A DNA stretch of 64,000 bases from Anabaena sp. PCC 7108. GTDB taxonomy: Bacteria; Cyanobacteriota; Cyanobacteriia; Cyanobacteriales; Nostocaceae. The stretch lies in NCBI RefSeq assembly GCF_000332135.1, contig NZ_KB235896.1:1151465-1215464 (forward strand), read 5' to 3'. The translations under genes were made by a program, and so were the position numbers. Positions 49,781 to 58,681 of the stretch are shown here, one piece after another. Below the pieces are notes generated by a model. The model was not told the origin of the DNA and made no database searches. It was given only the letters and a program-made list of their open reading frames with translations. Every line of letters begins with the position of its first letter. Positions within the stretch are counted from its first letter, which is position 1.

Positions 49781-50524
49781 ATGTATAAAGCTAATTTATC
49801 CAGTTCTGGTTTTCAGCAGGGTGAGTTTTGGAAAGGACTTTGTTTAACTTTGCTTTTATTGATGATTTTTACATTACCGGCATCGGCACAAGAAAAAGAA
49901 AAATTATGGCGCACTTTGACTGTGAGTGGTCGTGGGGTGGAAACAATTCCTACAACCTTGTCGCAAGTTAATTTAGGTGTGGAGGTGCAAGGTAAAACAG
50001 CCGAGGAGGTACAAAAAGAAGCAGCCCGCAGGTCATCAGCTGTAGTCAATCTGCTCAAAAACCGCAATGTAGAAAAATTAGAAACTACAGGTGTTCGCCT
50101 TAATCCAGTATATAGCTACAACAATAATGTACAAAAAATTACGGGTTATGCTGCCAGCAATATGGTGAGTTTTCGTGTTCCTACTGATAAAGCTGGTACA
50201 TTGTTAGACGAAGCTATCAAAACTGGAGCGACACAAATTAGCGGTGTGAGTTTTGTAGCTAGTGATGATGCGATCGCCAATGCCCAAAAACAAGCACTTA
50301 AAAAAGCGACCCAGAATGCTCAACAGCAAGCAGAGGCAGTTCTTGATTCATTGGGGTTGAAGTCGAAAGAAATAGTTAGTATTCAAGTTAATGGTGCAAG
50401 TGCGCCACCTCCACCCATGCTTTACCGGGCTGAAGCTAAGTTAACTAATGCTGATGCTTCTACCCCTATAGTTGGAGGTGAACAAGAAGTACAAGCATCA
50501 GTAACGTTGCAAATTAGTTACTAG
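49781..50524 (+). CDS. SIMPL-domain (DUF541) periplasmic protein
   Basis: Exported protein of the SIMPL family (E. coli YggE-like), implicated in oxidative-stress tolerance. Signal peptide with hydrophobic LCLTLLLLMIFTLPASAQ, then the SIMPL body (TVSGRGVETIPTTLSQVNLG, AASNMVSFRV, ALKKATQNAQQQAEAVL). I chose ATG at 49781 because GAGGAGTG lies 8-15 bp upstream; a TTG 18 bp earlier overlaps that ribosome site. 247 aa. Confidence 0.88.
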   Translation: MYKANLSSSGFQQGEFWKGLCLTLLLLMIFTLPASAQEKEKLWRTLTVSGRGVETIPTTLSQVNLGVEVQGKTAEEVQKEAARRSSAVVNLLKNRNVEKLETTGVRLNPVYSYNNNVQKITGYAASNMVSFRVPTDKAGTLLDEAIKTGATQISGVSFVASDDAIANAQKQALKKATQNAQQQAEAVLDSLGLKSKEIVSIQVNGASAPPPPMLYRAEAKLTNADASTPIVGGEQEVQASVTLQISY

Positions 50525-50534
50525 TTATTATTTA

Positions 50535-50584
50535 TTTAGTCATTAGTCATTAGTCATTAAGAATACCAATGACCAATGACTAAA
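50535..50584. terminator. Hairpin from GTCATTA heptamers between convergent genes
   Basis: Three GTCATTA units (50539-50559) face complementary AATGAC units. The 17-nt arms at 50535-50551 and 50568-50584 pair with one mismatch. It fills the gap between the SIMPL gene and ssb. Confidence 0.6.
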
Positions 50585-50585
50585 T

Positions 50586-50948
50586 TTAGAAATTATCTGG
50601 AGACATATCAGACATCCCTCCTTCGCCATCACGCTTAGAACCTAGCAATTCTAGTTGTTCTACATGAATAACTGGACTAGAACGGTTGACTCCAGTTTGG
50701 CGATCATTCCAGGAATCAAACTTCAAAGAACCTTTAACCCCGATTAAGCTGCCTTTGCGTACATAGTTACCTGCAACTTCAGCTGTTTTCCCCCAGAGTT
50801 CTAGATTAAACCAGTCTGGTTTATCGTTGTTACGCGATCGCCGATTAACTGCTAGTGTTAATCTACATTTAACCGTACCAGACTCAAAATACTTCATATC
50901 CGGGTCGCCGCCGACACGACCGACAAGAGTGACAACATTAATGCTCAT
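50586..50948 (-). CDS. ssb: Single-stranded DNA-binding protein
   Basis: 120-aa OB-fold protein: INVVTLVGRVGGDPDMKYFE, then DWFNLELWGKTAEVAGNYVRKG. The C-terminus is short and ends MSDMSPDNF, where most bacterial SSBs carry a longer acidic linker and a DDIPF-type tip used to recruit partners. The usual tip is only weakly represented. ATG at 50948. Convergent with the SIMPL gene, divergent from mreB. Confidence 0.92.
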   Translation of the reverse strand: MSINVVTLVGRVGGDPDMKYFESGTVKCRLTLAVNRRSRNNDKPDWFNLELWGKTAEVAGNYVRKGSLIGVKGSLKFDSWNDRQTGVNRSSPVIHVEQLELLGSKRDGEGGMSDMSPDNF

Positions 50949-51284
50949 AAGTGTGACCTTTTAGTACAAGAGTACTTGATACTTTGGGAAGTATATAATA
51001 TTTAATTGTAAAAACATTTAAAATATGTTAAGTAATTAGCAATATCATTAATTCCACACAATGATTCAAAAATGACTTGGCATTATTGCCAAAATTATAC
51101 GGTTATACTGAGTGACTTGGGAATAGAGAAAATAAGATGGATGAAACTTCCATCAAGATTGACAAAATTTATGGAAAAAAATAGTCTGTTTGACTGGAGT
51201 CAGGCGAAAAAACATAATAGAATCCAGCACAATTAATTCTGACGTTATATTCATAAGTAGCGCAAATAGGGGGCTTAGAGACGC
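50949..51284. other. Divergent ssb/mreB spacer
   Basis: 335 bp, AT-rich, expected to hold both promoters. No hairpin or gene evident. Confidence 0.4.
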
Positions 51285-52328
51285 GTGGGTCTTTTCAGGA
51301 ACTTTCGCTCATCATGGGATATGGGTATCGACCTCGGTACAGCCAACACCCTAGTTTATGTATCTGGTAAAGGAATTGTACTCCAAGAGCCTTCGGTAGT
51401 GGCCATTGATCAAAATGAAAAAATAGCGCTGGCAGTTGGAGAAGATGCCAAAAAAATGCTAGGTCGGACACCAGGTAATGTAATTGCCGTCCGTCCCCTG
51501 CGTGATGGAGTCATTGCTGATTTCGATACCGCTGAATTAATGCTAAAAAGCTTTATTCAGCGAGTAAATGAAGGCAGATCATTAATTCTACCTCGGATTG
51601 TCATTGGTATTCCCAGCGGGGTAACAGGAGTTGAAAGACGGGCTGTCATGGATGCAGCTACTCAAGCAGGAGCTAGGGAAGTATATTTGATTGATGAGCC
51701 AGTAGCAGCAGCAATTGGCGCAGGACTACCTGTTGCTGAACCCACTGGTAACATGATCATTGATATTGGTGGTGGCACAACAGAAGTAGCAGTGCTGAGT
51801 CTTCAGGGTACTGTAATCAGTGAATCAGTCCGAATCGCGGGAGATGAGTTAACTGAAGCAATTATTCACTACATGAAGAAAGTTCATAACTTAGTCATTG
51901 GGGAAAGAACTGCTGAAGATATCAAAATTCGGATTGGCTCTGCCTATCCTACCAATGATGACGGTGATGCTATTATGGAAGTCCGAGGCTTGCATTTGCT
52001 CTCTGGATTACCTCGAACTGTTACCATTAAAGGCCCGGAAATTCGGGAAAGTATGTTGGAACCTCTCTCGGTAATTATAGAAGCAGTCAAGCGAACACTA
52101 GAACGTACACCGCCAGAACTGGCAGCAGATATTATTGATCGAGGTATTATGCTGGCAGGTGGTGGCGCATTACTCAAAGGCTTAGATACCCTGATTAGTC
52201 ATGAGACAGGTATTGTAACACACATTGCGGCCGATCCCTTAAGCTGCGTTGTCTTGGGAACTGGTCGTGTGTTAGAAAACTTTAAGCAGCTAGAACGAGT
52301 CTTCAGTGGTCGTTCTCGCAATATGTAG
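51285..52328 (+). CDS. mreB: Rod-shape-determining actin homologue MreB
   Basis: Filament-forming ATPase that directs lateral wall synthesis. Phosphate-1 motif MGIDLGTANTLVYV, phosphate-2 IDIGGGTTEVAVLSL, adenosine motif MLAGGGALLKGLDTLI. The amphipathic N-terminus GLFRNFRSSW supports the GTG start at 51285. 347 aa. First gene of mreB-mreC-mreD, with 89 bp to mreC. Confidence 0.97.
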   Translation: MGLFRNFRSSWDMGIDLGTANTLVYVSGKGIVLQEPSVVAIDQNEKIALAVGEDAKKMLGRTPGNVIAVRPLRDGVIADFDTAELMLKSFIQRVNEGRSLILPRIVIGIPSGVTGVERRAVMDAATQAGAREVYLIDEPVAAAIGAGLPVAEPTGNMIIDIGGGTTEVAVLSLQGTVISESVRIAGDELTEAIIHYMKKVHNLVIGERTAEDIKIRIGSAYPTNDDGDAIMEVRGLHLLSGLPRTVTIKGPEIRESMLEPLSVIIEAVKRTLERTPPELAADIIDRGIMLAGGGALLKGLDTLISHETGIVTHIAADPLSCVVLGTGRVLENFKQLERVFSGRSRNM

Positions 52329-52417
52329 CAAAAAATGTAAGCTGGATACTGGGTTCTGTCAATGTGAGTTATGGAATCCAATATCCTTGATAACTTATAG
52401 AATATATACAGGTATAA

Positions 52418-53227
52418 ATGTTTACTGCACGCCGTTGGTGGGAACATAAAGGTTTACAAATAGGTTTGTTAGCTTTAGTAGTTGGTAGTGCTTGGACACT
52501 GCGACAGACTCAAGGCACACTACTGTTGGAAATATATCAAGGTATTACCCGTCCGTTACAGATATTGCAGCCAGGAATAAGTCCTGAAGAACGTATTCGT
52601 GACGCTCGGTTTATGGAGTTACAAACCCGCATAGTCGATTTGGAAAGTCAAAATCAAAAACTTCAAAGTTTATTAGGTTATGTAGAAAAGGAGCAGGAAT
52701 CAGTCAAACCAGTTCTATCGAGAGTAGTAGGACGCAGTGCGGATCACTGGTGGCAACAAGTGACTCTAAATCGTGGGACAAACGCTGGTATTCAAGAAGG
52801 TTTTGTTGTTAAAGCTGATGGTGGATTAGTTGGTTTAGTAGAAAGTGTTACTCCCAATACTAGCCGTGTGTTGTTAGTTAGCGATCTAAAAAGTCATGTA
52901 GGTGTTACTATTAGCCGCACAGCAGCCAAGGGGGTTTTACGTGGAGATTCTTCTGCCGAAGGGGTGCTAGAGTTTTACGAAAAAGTTCCTAATGTTAAAG
53001 TGGGGGATTTAATTTCTACTTCCACTTATAGTCAGAAATTCCCGGCTGGCTTACCGGTAGGACGAGTTAAATCTCTGGATTTAAAGAAACTTCCAGCATC
53101 AGTGGCAAAAGTTGAGCTATTCCCACCAATTAAATATTTAGATTGGGTAACTGTATATCCTAAGCCAGAAAACACAAATCCGGAAAAACCTAATGTGATC
53201 AATCAACAGTCACAAAAATCTAATTAA
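52418..53227 (+). CDS. mreC: Rod-shape-determining protein MreC
   Basis: 269-aa bitopic membrane protein: short cytoplasmic N-terminus, span at about 14-32, coiled coil (residues 68-95, ELQTRIVDLESQNQKLQSLL), then the periplasmic beta domain (VVGRSADHWWQQVTLNRG, LVGLVESVTPNTSRVLLVSD). ATG at 52418. Overlaps no neighbour; 23 bp to mreD. Confidence 0.95.
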   Translation: MFTARRWWEHKGLQIGLLALVVGSAWTLRQTQGTLLLEIYQGITRPLQILQPGISPEERIRDARFMELQTRIVDLESQNQKLQSLLGYVEKEQESVKPVLSRVVGRSADHWWQQVTLNRGTNAGIQEGFVVKADGGLVGLVESVTPNTSRVLLVSDLKSHVGVTISRTAAKGVLRGDSSAEGVLEFYEKVPNVKVGDLISTSTYSQKFPAGLPVGRVKSLDLKKLPASVAKVELFPPIKYLDWVTVYPKPENTNPEKPNVINQQSQKSN

Positions 53228-53250
53228 ATAGTTGACAATTTGGCAAAACA

Positions 53251-53868
53251 ATGAAAATTCCTGGATTTCCTGGCAAGAGACAGAGAACAGCACCATCGCC
53301 AGACCGAAAATCCACATTCTTGCTCCCAGCATTGAGACATTGGTATCCTTGGGTGCGTCAATTATTGGATTGGGCAGTAACATCTGGATCTGTGCTGTTA
53401 TGTTTACTGATGTTACCAACCCGTTTACCAGGTATGGAATTATTGGGTATTGGCCCTAACTGGGTACTAATTTGGGTGGTGGCGTGGAGTGTGAAGCGAT
53501 CGCTCTTTGTTGGTGCATTCGCGGGTATAGTAATTGGCTTACTACAAGATGGGATGACATCGCCTAACCCTACTCATGCAATCAGTTTGGGGATAGTAGG
53601 GATGCTCACGGGTTTAATTCAGAAGCAGCGTTTTATTCAAGAAGACTTTATTTCTATCGCTTTAATTGTCTTTGGAATGGCGGTGTTAGCGGATACTATT
53701 TTTGCTGTGCAATTGTCTTTCACAGGCGATCGCAAAGTGGAAGACATTTGGACATACTACCAGCGTGTTGCCTTAGCATCTGCAATTCTCAGTAGCTTGT
53801 GGGCCCCTGTAGTTTATTATCCCTTAAATCGCTGGTGGCAACAGACAAAATTAATTCGTAATTCTTAA
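53251..53868 (+). CDS. mreD: Rod-shape-determining protein MreD
   Basis: 205-aa integral membrane protein with five or six spans and little sequence conservation. A basic N-terminus (KIPGFPGKRQR) precedes the first span. Its place right after mreC and the ELLGIGPNWVLIWVVAWS region identify it. ATG at 53251. Confidence 0.88.
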   Translation: MKIPGFPGKRQRTAPSPDRKSTFLLPALRHWYPWVRQLLDWAVTSGSVLLCLLMLPTRLPGMELLGIGPNWVLIWVVAWSVKRSLFVGAFAGIVIGLLQDGMTSPNPTHAISLGIVGMLTGLIQKQRFIQEDFISIALIVFGMAVLADTIFAVQLSFTGDRKVEDIWTYYQRVALASAILSSLWAPVVYYPLNRWWQQTKLIRNS

Positions 53869-53890
53869 GATTATTCAAGAGTTAGTTAAC

Positions 53891-55099
53891 ATGAATAACT
53901 CCCCACCTGTAGCTTCAGCAGATGCATCTTCATCCAAAGACACTCAAGAAAATCAACTTCTGGGACAATCTGTCATCAGCGTAGATATCCCAGCCCCAAA
54001 AATGGTGGGTAGTGAATTTGACTCTCGCATGATGGAACGGTGTATAGAACTAGCCCGTCGCGCTTTGGGGCGCACCTCACCAAACCCGTTAGTAGGGGCA
54101 GTAGTTGTCAAAGATGGGGAGATTGTGGGAGAAGGGTTTCATCCCCGCGCTGGTGAACCTCATGCCGAAGTTTTTGCCCTCAAAGCCGCCGGAGATAGCG
54201 CCCGTGGAGCGACAATCTATGTCAGTCTGGAACCTTGTAACCACTACGGACGAACTCCGCCCTGTTCGGAAGGATTGATCAATGCTGGTGTATCTAAGGT
54301 TGTAGTGGGTATGGTTGATCCTAATCCTCTGGTAGCTGGAGGGGGGATTGCCCGGTTACGTGCAGCGGGAATAGAAGTGGTGGTAGGGGTAGAAGAAAGT
54401 GCTTGTCGGCAGCTAAATGAAGGTTTTATACATCGTATTCTCTACAACCGGCCTTTAGGAATTTTGAAATATGCCATGACCTTAGATGGCAAAATTGCTG
54501 CTAGTTCTGGTCATAGTACTTGGGTGACAAATCCAGATGCCCGCAGCGAAGTACATCAACTTAGAGCAGCTTGTGATGCTGTAATTGTCGGTGGAAATAC
54601 TGTACGGCAAGATAATCCTTATTTAACCAGCCATCAGGTAGGTGGGCATAATCCCCTGCGGGTGGTGATGAGTCGCAGTCTAAACTTTCCAGAAAATGCC
54701 CACCTCTGGGAAGTTGCTGAGGCACCAAGTTTAGTTTTGACAGAAATTGGCAGTTCCCGCGATTTTCAAGAAATGCTGCTCAAAAAGGGGGTAGAAGTGG
54801 TGGAATTTCCATCACTAACGCCCGAATTAGTGATGACTCATTTATACGAGCGAGGTTTTTGTAGCGTGTTGTGGGAATGTGGTGGTACTTTAGCAGCCAG
54901 TGCGATCGCTCAAGGAGCAGTACAAAAAATCTTGGCTTTTATTGCTCCCAAAATCATTGGTGGTACTAATGCCCCTACACCTGTAGGCGACTTAGGTTTT
55001 ACTACCATGACTGAGGCGTTACCCTTAGAACGTGTTCGTTGGCGTGTCATCGGTTCTGATTGCTTAGTGGAAGGTTATTTGCCACAAAGCATTCAGTAA
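53891..55099 (+). CDS. ribD: Bifunctional riboflavin deaminase/reductase RibD
   Basis: Catalyses the second and third steps of riboflavin synthesis. The deaminase domain (residues ~47-180) has the zinc motif HAEVFALKAAG...EPCNHYGRTPPC. The reductase domain (~190-400) has GILKYAMTLDGKIAASSG and VIVGGNTVRQDNPYLT. The first ~37 residues are low-complexity; ATG at residue 38 or 46 are other possible starts. 22 bp after mreD, so it may be read through from the mre genes. Confidence 0.95.
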   Translation: MNNSPPVASADASSSKDTQENQLLGQSVISVDIPAPKMVGSEFDSRMMERCIELARRALGRTSPNPLVGAVVVKDGEIVGEGFHPRAGEPHAEVFALKAAGDSARGATIYVSLEPCNHYGRTPPCSEGLINAGVSKVVVGMVDPNPLVAGGGIARLRAAGIEVVVGVEESACRQLNEGFIHRILYNRPLGILKYAMTLDGKIAASSGHSTWVTNPDARSEVHQLRAACDAVIVGGNTVRQDNPYLTSHQVGGHNPLRVVMSRSLNFPENAHLWEVAEAPSLVLTEIGSSRDFQEMLLKKGVEVVEFPSLTPELVMTHLYERGFCSVLWECGGTLAASAIAQGAVQKILAFIAPKIIGGTNAPTPVGDLGFTTMTEALPLERVRWRVIGSDCLVEGYLPQSIQ

Positions 55100-55134
55100 T
55101 GATTGGTGATTTTCTCCCCATCTGCCTGGGATGT

Positions 55135-55353
55135 TCATGACTGCTCACGTTCATAAGCAAGATCACGGATAAGAGTTAATCTAGCTTGAATATAGTCGCA
55201 AAGGTAGTCAGCTTCACTGGGGTCTAACAAGGCTTGCTTTGTGGTCTGTTTGACTAACCACTGTACCAAACTAGCATCATCAAGCTGTAAGAGAGTCACT
55301 GCTTGGGCGGCTTCAACTATAGACCAAAGCTGACGCATAATTGTAGGAGTCAT
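55135..55353 (-). CDS. Small helical protein of unknown function
   Basis: 72 aa, acidic, mostly helical (IVEAAQAVTLLQLDDASLVQ, SEADYLCDYIQARLTL). The ATG at 55353 has a good AGAGGT ribosome site, which supports a real gene. Convergent with ribD. No family recognised. Confidence 0.65.
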   Translation of the reverse strand: MTPTIMRQLWSIVEAAQAVTLLQLDDASLVQWLVKQTTKQALLDPSEADYLCDYIQARLTLIRDLAYEREQS

Positions 55354-55810
55354 CAGACCTCTATTAAATCTTGAGATTAGTTGTTTTTAGGTTACACAAT
55401 TTCGATATGAGTTGTCGAAATAAAGCTACAACATGAGACAACTGTTATTACAAACTTAACAAACAGATTTATAACTTTATGAACGTTCAGAATTTGTAAA
55501 ATACATTGCTGAATTAACAAAAGTTAATCTAATTATTAACCACAATCATTGGACATTATTAACTTAACTAATATTTCTCTATTATACAAATTACATATCT
55601 AAATTCACACTATCGTTCAGATATCAGTAGTTTAATCCAGGTATATGAACCCTCAGATCAAAATAGTCATAGAAGGAAACATAACTTAACTCTAAAGTCT
55701 AAATTTATTTTATGTTTCAAGAATAAAAATTCTAAAATGCTGATTATGACTTAAAATTTTAAACATAAAACAGGGTAAATAACTTTCTTGTTAGCAGTAG
55801 TTCTTTACTA
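55354..55810. other. AT-rich spacer before the methyltransferase gene
   Basis: 457 bp, strongly AT-rich. No gene, array or strong hairpin seen; presumed promoter of the methyltransferase and of the small minus-strand gene. Confidence 0.4.
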
Positions 55811-58006
55811 ATGACTGCAATGATTAAGCCTGAAAACAACTGGAAAATACTTGAAGAAACCTGCTTAATTGCAGAACCGATTGAACAGAGTCATGTACCT
55901 ACGGACAAAGAAGCGATCGCATCTAACAGAGATTTCCGTATTGCTGATTATTGCCAAAACAGTAAATTTGGTAAATTATTACCTGATGCCTTTTACATTC
56001 ATGTATTAGCACTGCAAATACTTGACCCCTGGCTTCAGGAATATGAAAGCCGCGCCCGTATGATCGTACCGGAAGTAGAAGGAGCTACATTAGTTAAATT
56101 TAGTACTAATAAAGCCAAAATTTCTTATTTATTTTATCCTGATTTTGATACTGACCCTCATCCTGAATTACGAGCCAGTATTCAAGTTGATTTAGAAACC
56201 CATGAAGTTGGCTACCGCGATTACAGCGATTCAGCAAATCCCCCCATTTTGCACCGCAAAGAAACTTTTGTCACACCAGACTATCCCTTTTATCAACAGT
56301 TTGCAGCCCTAACCCGCGCACAAGAAGCTTTAGGATTACTGAATAATACCAGAGGAATTGGGACAAGAGAGGGTTGGGAAAAGCGGTTACAAGCTTATGG
56401 AGTGGAAATACAGGGACACAACCTGATTCAACGACAAATCACTAATACAGTAAATTTAACCCCAAAAATTGAGCGCCACAAAGCAGCAATTATTCGTCCT
56501 GATTTATCCCGTCCAGTTAGATTGGCCTTAGAATCTAGCTTATTTAGCCCAGAAACAAACTTTTTTGATTATGGTTGTGGACACGGTGGAGATGTCAGCC
56601 GGATTGCAGAACAAGGTTACATTAGCAGCGGTTGGGACCCTTTTTACTCTCCAAATACTCCCCGTACACCTGCGGAGATTGTCAATATTGGTTTTGTAAT
56701 TAATGTTATCGAAGACCAAAGTGAACGCCGGGAAGCTTTAATACAAGCTTGGGAACTAACTCAGAAAGTGCTGCTAGTAGCCGCCCAAGTGTTAATAGCT
56801 GATATTAAACGCGGTGTAATTGCTTATGGTGATGGAGTAATTACTAGACGAAACACATTTCAGAAATATTATGAACAAGAAGAATTAAAAATTTACATTG
56901 ATCAAGTGTTAGGAGTTGATGCAATTCCCGTGGCTTTGGGCGTTTACTTTGTGTTTCGGGATGAAGCTGAAGCACAGTTATTTAGGTCTTCGCGCTTCCG
57001 TTCTCGTGCTAGTACTCCAAGAATACGTGCTTGTGTGAGGCGGTTTGAAGAACATCAGCAACTGTTAGCGCCTTTGATGGCTTTTATGACGGAACGAGGA
57101 AGACTTCCTAGTAAGGGGGAATTGTCTCAAGAAGTGGAAATTTGTACAGAATTTGGTAGTTTACGGCGTGCCTTTAGTGTAATTATACAGGCGACGGACT
57201 CTGAAGAATGGGAAGCGATCGCAGACAAACGCCGTCAAGATTTGATGGTTTATTTAGCGCTGTGTAACTTTAGTCGTCGTCCCAGATTAGGACAATTAGC
57301 CCCAGCGGTACAAGAGGATATAGTTAGTTTATATAGTACTTATAAACAAGCTTGTTTAGATGCTGATCAAATGTTACGCAGTCTGGGGAATACAGAACTA
57401 ATTATTAAAAGTTGTCAAGAAAGCAAAATAGGTAAAAAATTACCTAATTCCCTTTGGGTGCATATTTCTGCATTACAATCTGTTGATCCTTTACTGCGTC
57501 TTTATGAAGGTTGTGCTAGTAGGACAATTGGGCGTTTAGAAGTAGCAAATGTGATTAAATTTCATATTCAAACACCCAAAATTTCTTATTTGTTTTATCC
57601 TGATTTTGATATTGATCCTCATCCAATTTTATCAAAAGTGATGACAATTGATTTGCGAGATTTACACGTTACTTATCAAGACTATGATCTTGAAGATGAT
57701 CCACCAATATTACACCAAATAGATGCTTTAGTGACTCCAGATTATCCCCAATATGAGAAATTTGCTAAATTAACTCTTCAAGAACAAGACTGGGGACTTT
57801 TGGATGATTGGCGGAGTATTCGTCGTCTTTCTGGTTGGAAACAATGTTTAAAAGAAAATTGTGCTGTTCTCAATGGTTATAAGTTAACTTGGAGCAAAGA
57901 TTGTGATGCTTATAAATTGAAAATACTGAAGGCTGCTTTGAACTCTCGAAAAAGAAGGAAGAATGTATCTCACACAGAGGCGCAGAGTCGGAGAGAGGAG
58001 GAATAG
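55811..58006 (+). CDS. DNA phosphorothioation-associated putative methyltransferase with duplicated accessory domain
   Basis: 731 aa. Central class I SAM methyltransferase (residues ~215-390): RHKAAIIRPDLSRPVRLALE, motif I FFDYGCGHGGD, GWDPFYSP, and VNIGFVINVIEDQSERREAL. This matches the family annotated as dnd-associated methyltransferase. A ~157-residue domain occurs twice, at 49-205 and 536-692, with GK-LP near the start, KISYLFYPDFD-DPHP, PPILH and VTPDYP in each. No dnd or dpt genes are in the window, so it is an orphan. The tail HTEAQSRREEE is encoded by a dispersed repeat. ATG at 55811; an internal ATG follows at residue 4. Substrate unknown; DNA modification is inference. Confidence 0.82.
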   Translation: MTAMIKPENNWKILEETCLIAEPIEQSHVPTDKEAIASNRDFRIADYCQNSKFGKLLPDAFYIHVLALQILDPWLQEYESRARMIVPEVEGATLVKFSTNKAKISYLFYPDFDTDPHPELRASIQVDLETHEVGYRDYSDSANPPILHRKETFVTPDYPFYQQFAALTRAQEALGLLNNTRGIGTREGWEKRLQAYGVEIQGHNLIQRQITNTVNLTPKIERHKAAIIRPDLSRPVRLALESSLFSPETNFFDYGCGHGGDVSRIAEQGYISSGWDPFYSPNTPRTPAEIVNIGFVINVIEDQSERREALIQAWELTQKVLLVAAQVLIADIKRGVIAYGDGVITRRNTFQKYYEQEELKIYIDQVLGVDAIPVALGVYFVFRDEAEAQLFRSSRFRSRASTPRIRACVRRFEEHQQLLAPLMAFMTERGRLPSKGELSQEVEICTEFGSLRRAFSVIIQATDSEEWEAIADKRRQDLMVYLALCNFSRRPRLGQLAPAVQEDIVSLYSTYKQACLDADQMLRSLGNTELIIKSCQESKIGKKLPNSLWVHISALQSVDPLLRLYEGCASRTIGRLEVANVIKFHIQTPKISYLFYPDFDIDPHPILSKVMTIDLRDLHVTYQDYDLEDDPPILHQIDALVTPDYPQYEKFAKLTLQEQDWGLLDDWRSIRRLSGWKQCLKENCAVLNGYKLTWSKDCDAYKLKILKAALNSRKRRKNVSHTEAQSRREEE
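57970..57999. repeat. Dispersed CACAGAGGCGCAGAG repeat forming the methyltransferase C-terminus
   Basis: The last ~11 codons of the methyltransferase gene read through ACACAGAGGCGCAGAGTCGG and AGAGAGGAGG, related to GACGCAGAGGCGCAAAG in the hemB terminator loop. Confidence 0.6.
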
Positions 58007-58019
58007 ATGTTTTGTTTTT

Positions 58020-58598
58020 TCAAATTTCTTTTGCTAGTTTTATCCAATTTTCAAGTCCTTTTTTTGTGGGTATTCCTGAGTTGTTAAATGTCCAAATATC
58101 GCGTTTGTGTTGAATTCCATAACTAATGTGAATTGGTTGTTGGTTACTGTAAAAGTAAAGGGAATCAAAAGGTAGTTTATTTTGTAAAATCCATTCTACT
58201 AATTCTGTACTTGGTAAGTCTGTAATCAAGAAATCACAAGCTGCACCTAATCTTTCACAGTAGTATTTGCCATTTTTATTGATTTCATAGCTCATGTGTT
58301 GGTCGAGATTAGGAGCTACACGCCCATTTTTTCGACCTGTAATTGGGTCTTTTTTCTCTAGATATTTTTTTAGGTCTGGAGAACAAAATCCGTAGGTAAG
58401 TTGAAATTTTTCTCTTCCGAAATAATCTATAATTGGGTCAATGATAAATTTATTTAAATCTTCTAAAGCAGGAATTACTTCTGGTAAGTTTTGAGGATAG
58501 GGGTTGATATTTTGGGAATATTTCTGATAAGTTTGGGTACAGGTACAAAATTCTTCTAAAGTTAGATATTTACTGATTTTTATTTCTTTTATATTCAT
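58020..58598 (-). CDS. Peptidase M15-like (D-Ala-D-Ala carboxypeptidase fold) protein
   Basis: 192 aa, no signal peptide. The order of motifs fits the M15/VanY-like fold: ALEDLNKFIIDPIIDYFG, FQLTYGFCSPDL, then the putative zinc ligands His in NLDQHMSYEI and Asp in GAACDFLI, and a C-terminal His in PIHISYG. Phage endolysin-like and host proteins share this fold. The match is by motif order only. It is convergent with the methyltransferase gene, 13 bp between stops. The lack of export signal argues against a housekeeping wall enzyme. ATG at 58598. Confidence 0.55.
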   Translation of the reverse strand: MNIKEIKISKYLTLEEFCTCTQTYQKYSQNINPYPQNLPEVIPALEDLNKFIIDPIIDYFGREKFQLTYGFCSPDLKKYLEKKDPITGRKNGRVAPNLDQHMSYEINKNGKYYCERLGAACDFLITDLPSTELVEWILQNKLPFDSLYFYSNQQPIHISYGIQHKRDIWTFNNSGIPTKKGLENWIKLAKEI

Positions 58599-58628
58599 AA
58601 AGTTTTAAGATTTTATTTTACGAAATAA

Positions 58629-58654
58629 TAGAGACGTTTTGTGAAACATCTCTA
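58629..58654. repeat. Degenerate copy of the TAGAGACGTT palindrome
   Basis: TAGAGACGTTTTGTGAAACATCTCTA, given here as two arms (TAGAGACGTTT and GAAACATCTCTA), is an imperfect version of the perfect palindrome at 62658-62687. It lies between the M15-like and Rieske genes. Confidence 0.65.
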
Positions 58655-58681
58655 AATTATTATTTTTGAGTTGTTGATGAT

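Noticed and set aside
55811-58006. Treating the methyltransferase as part of a complete restriction or phosphorothioation operon
   Set aside because: No sulphur-transfer, nuclease or ATPase partner lies within the window, so only an orphan can be claimed.
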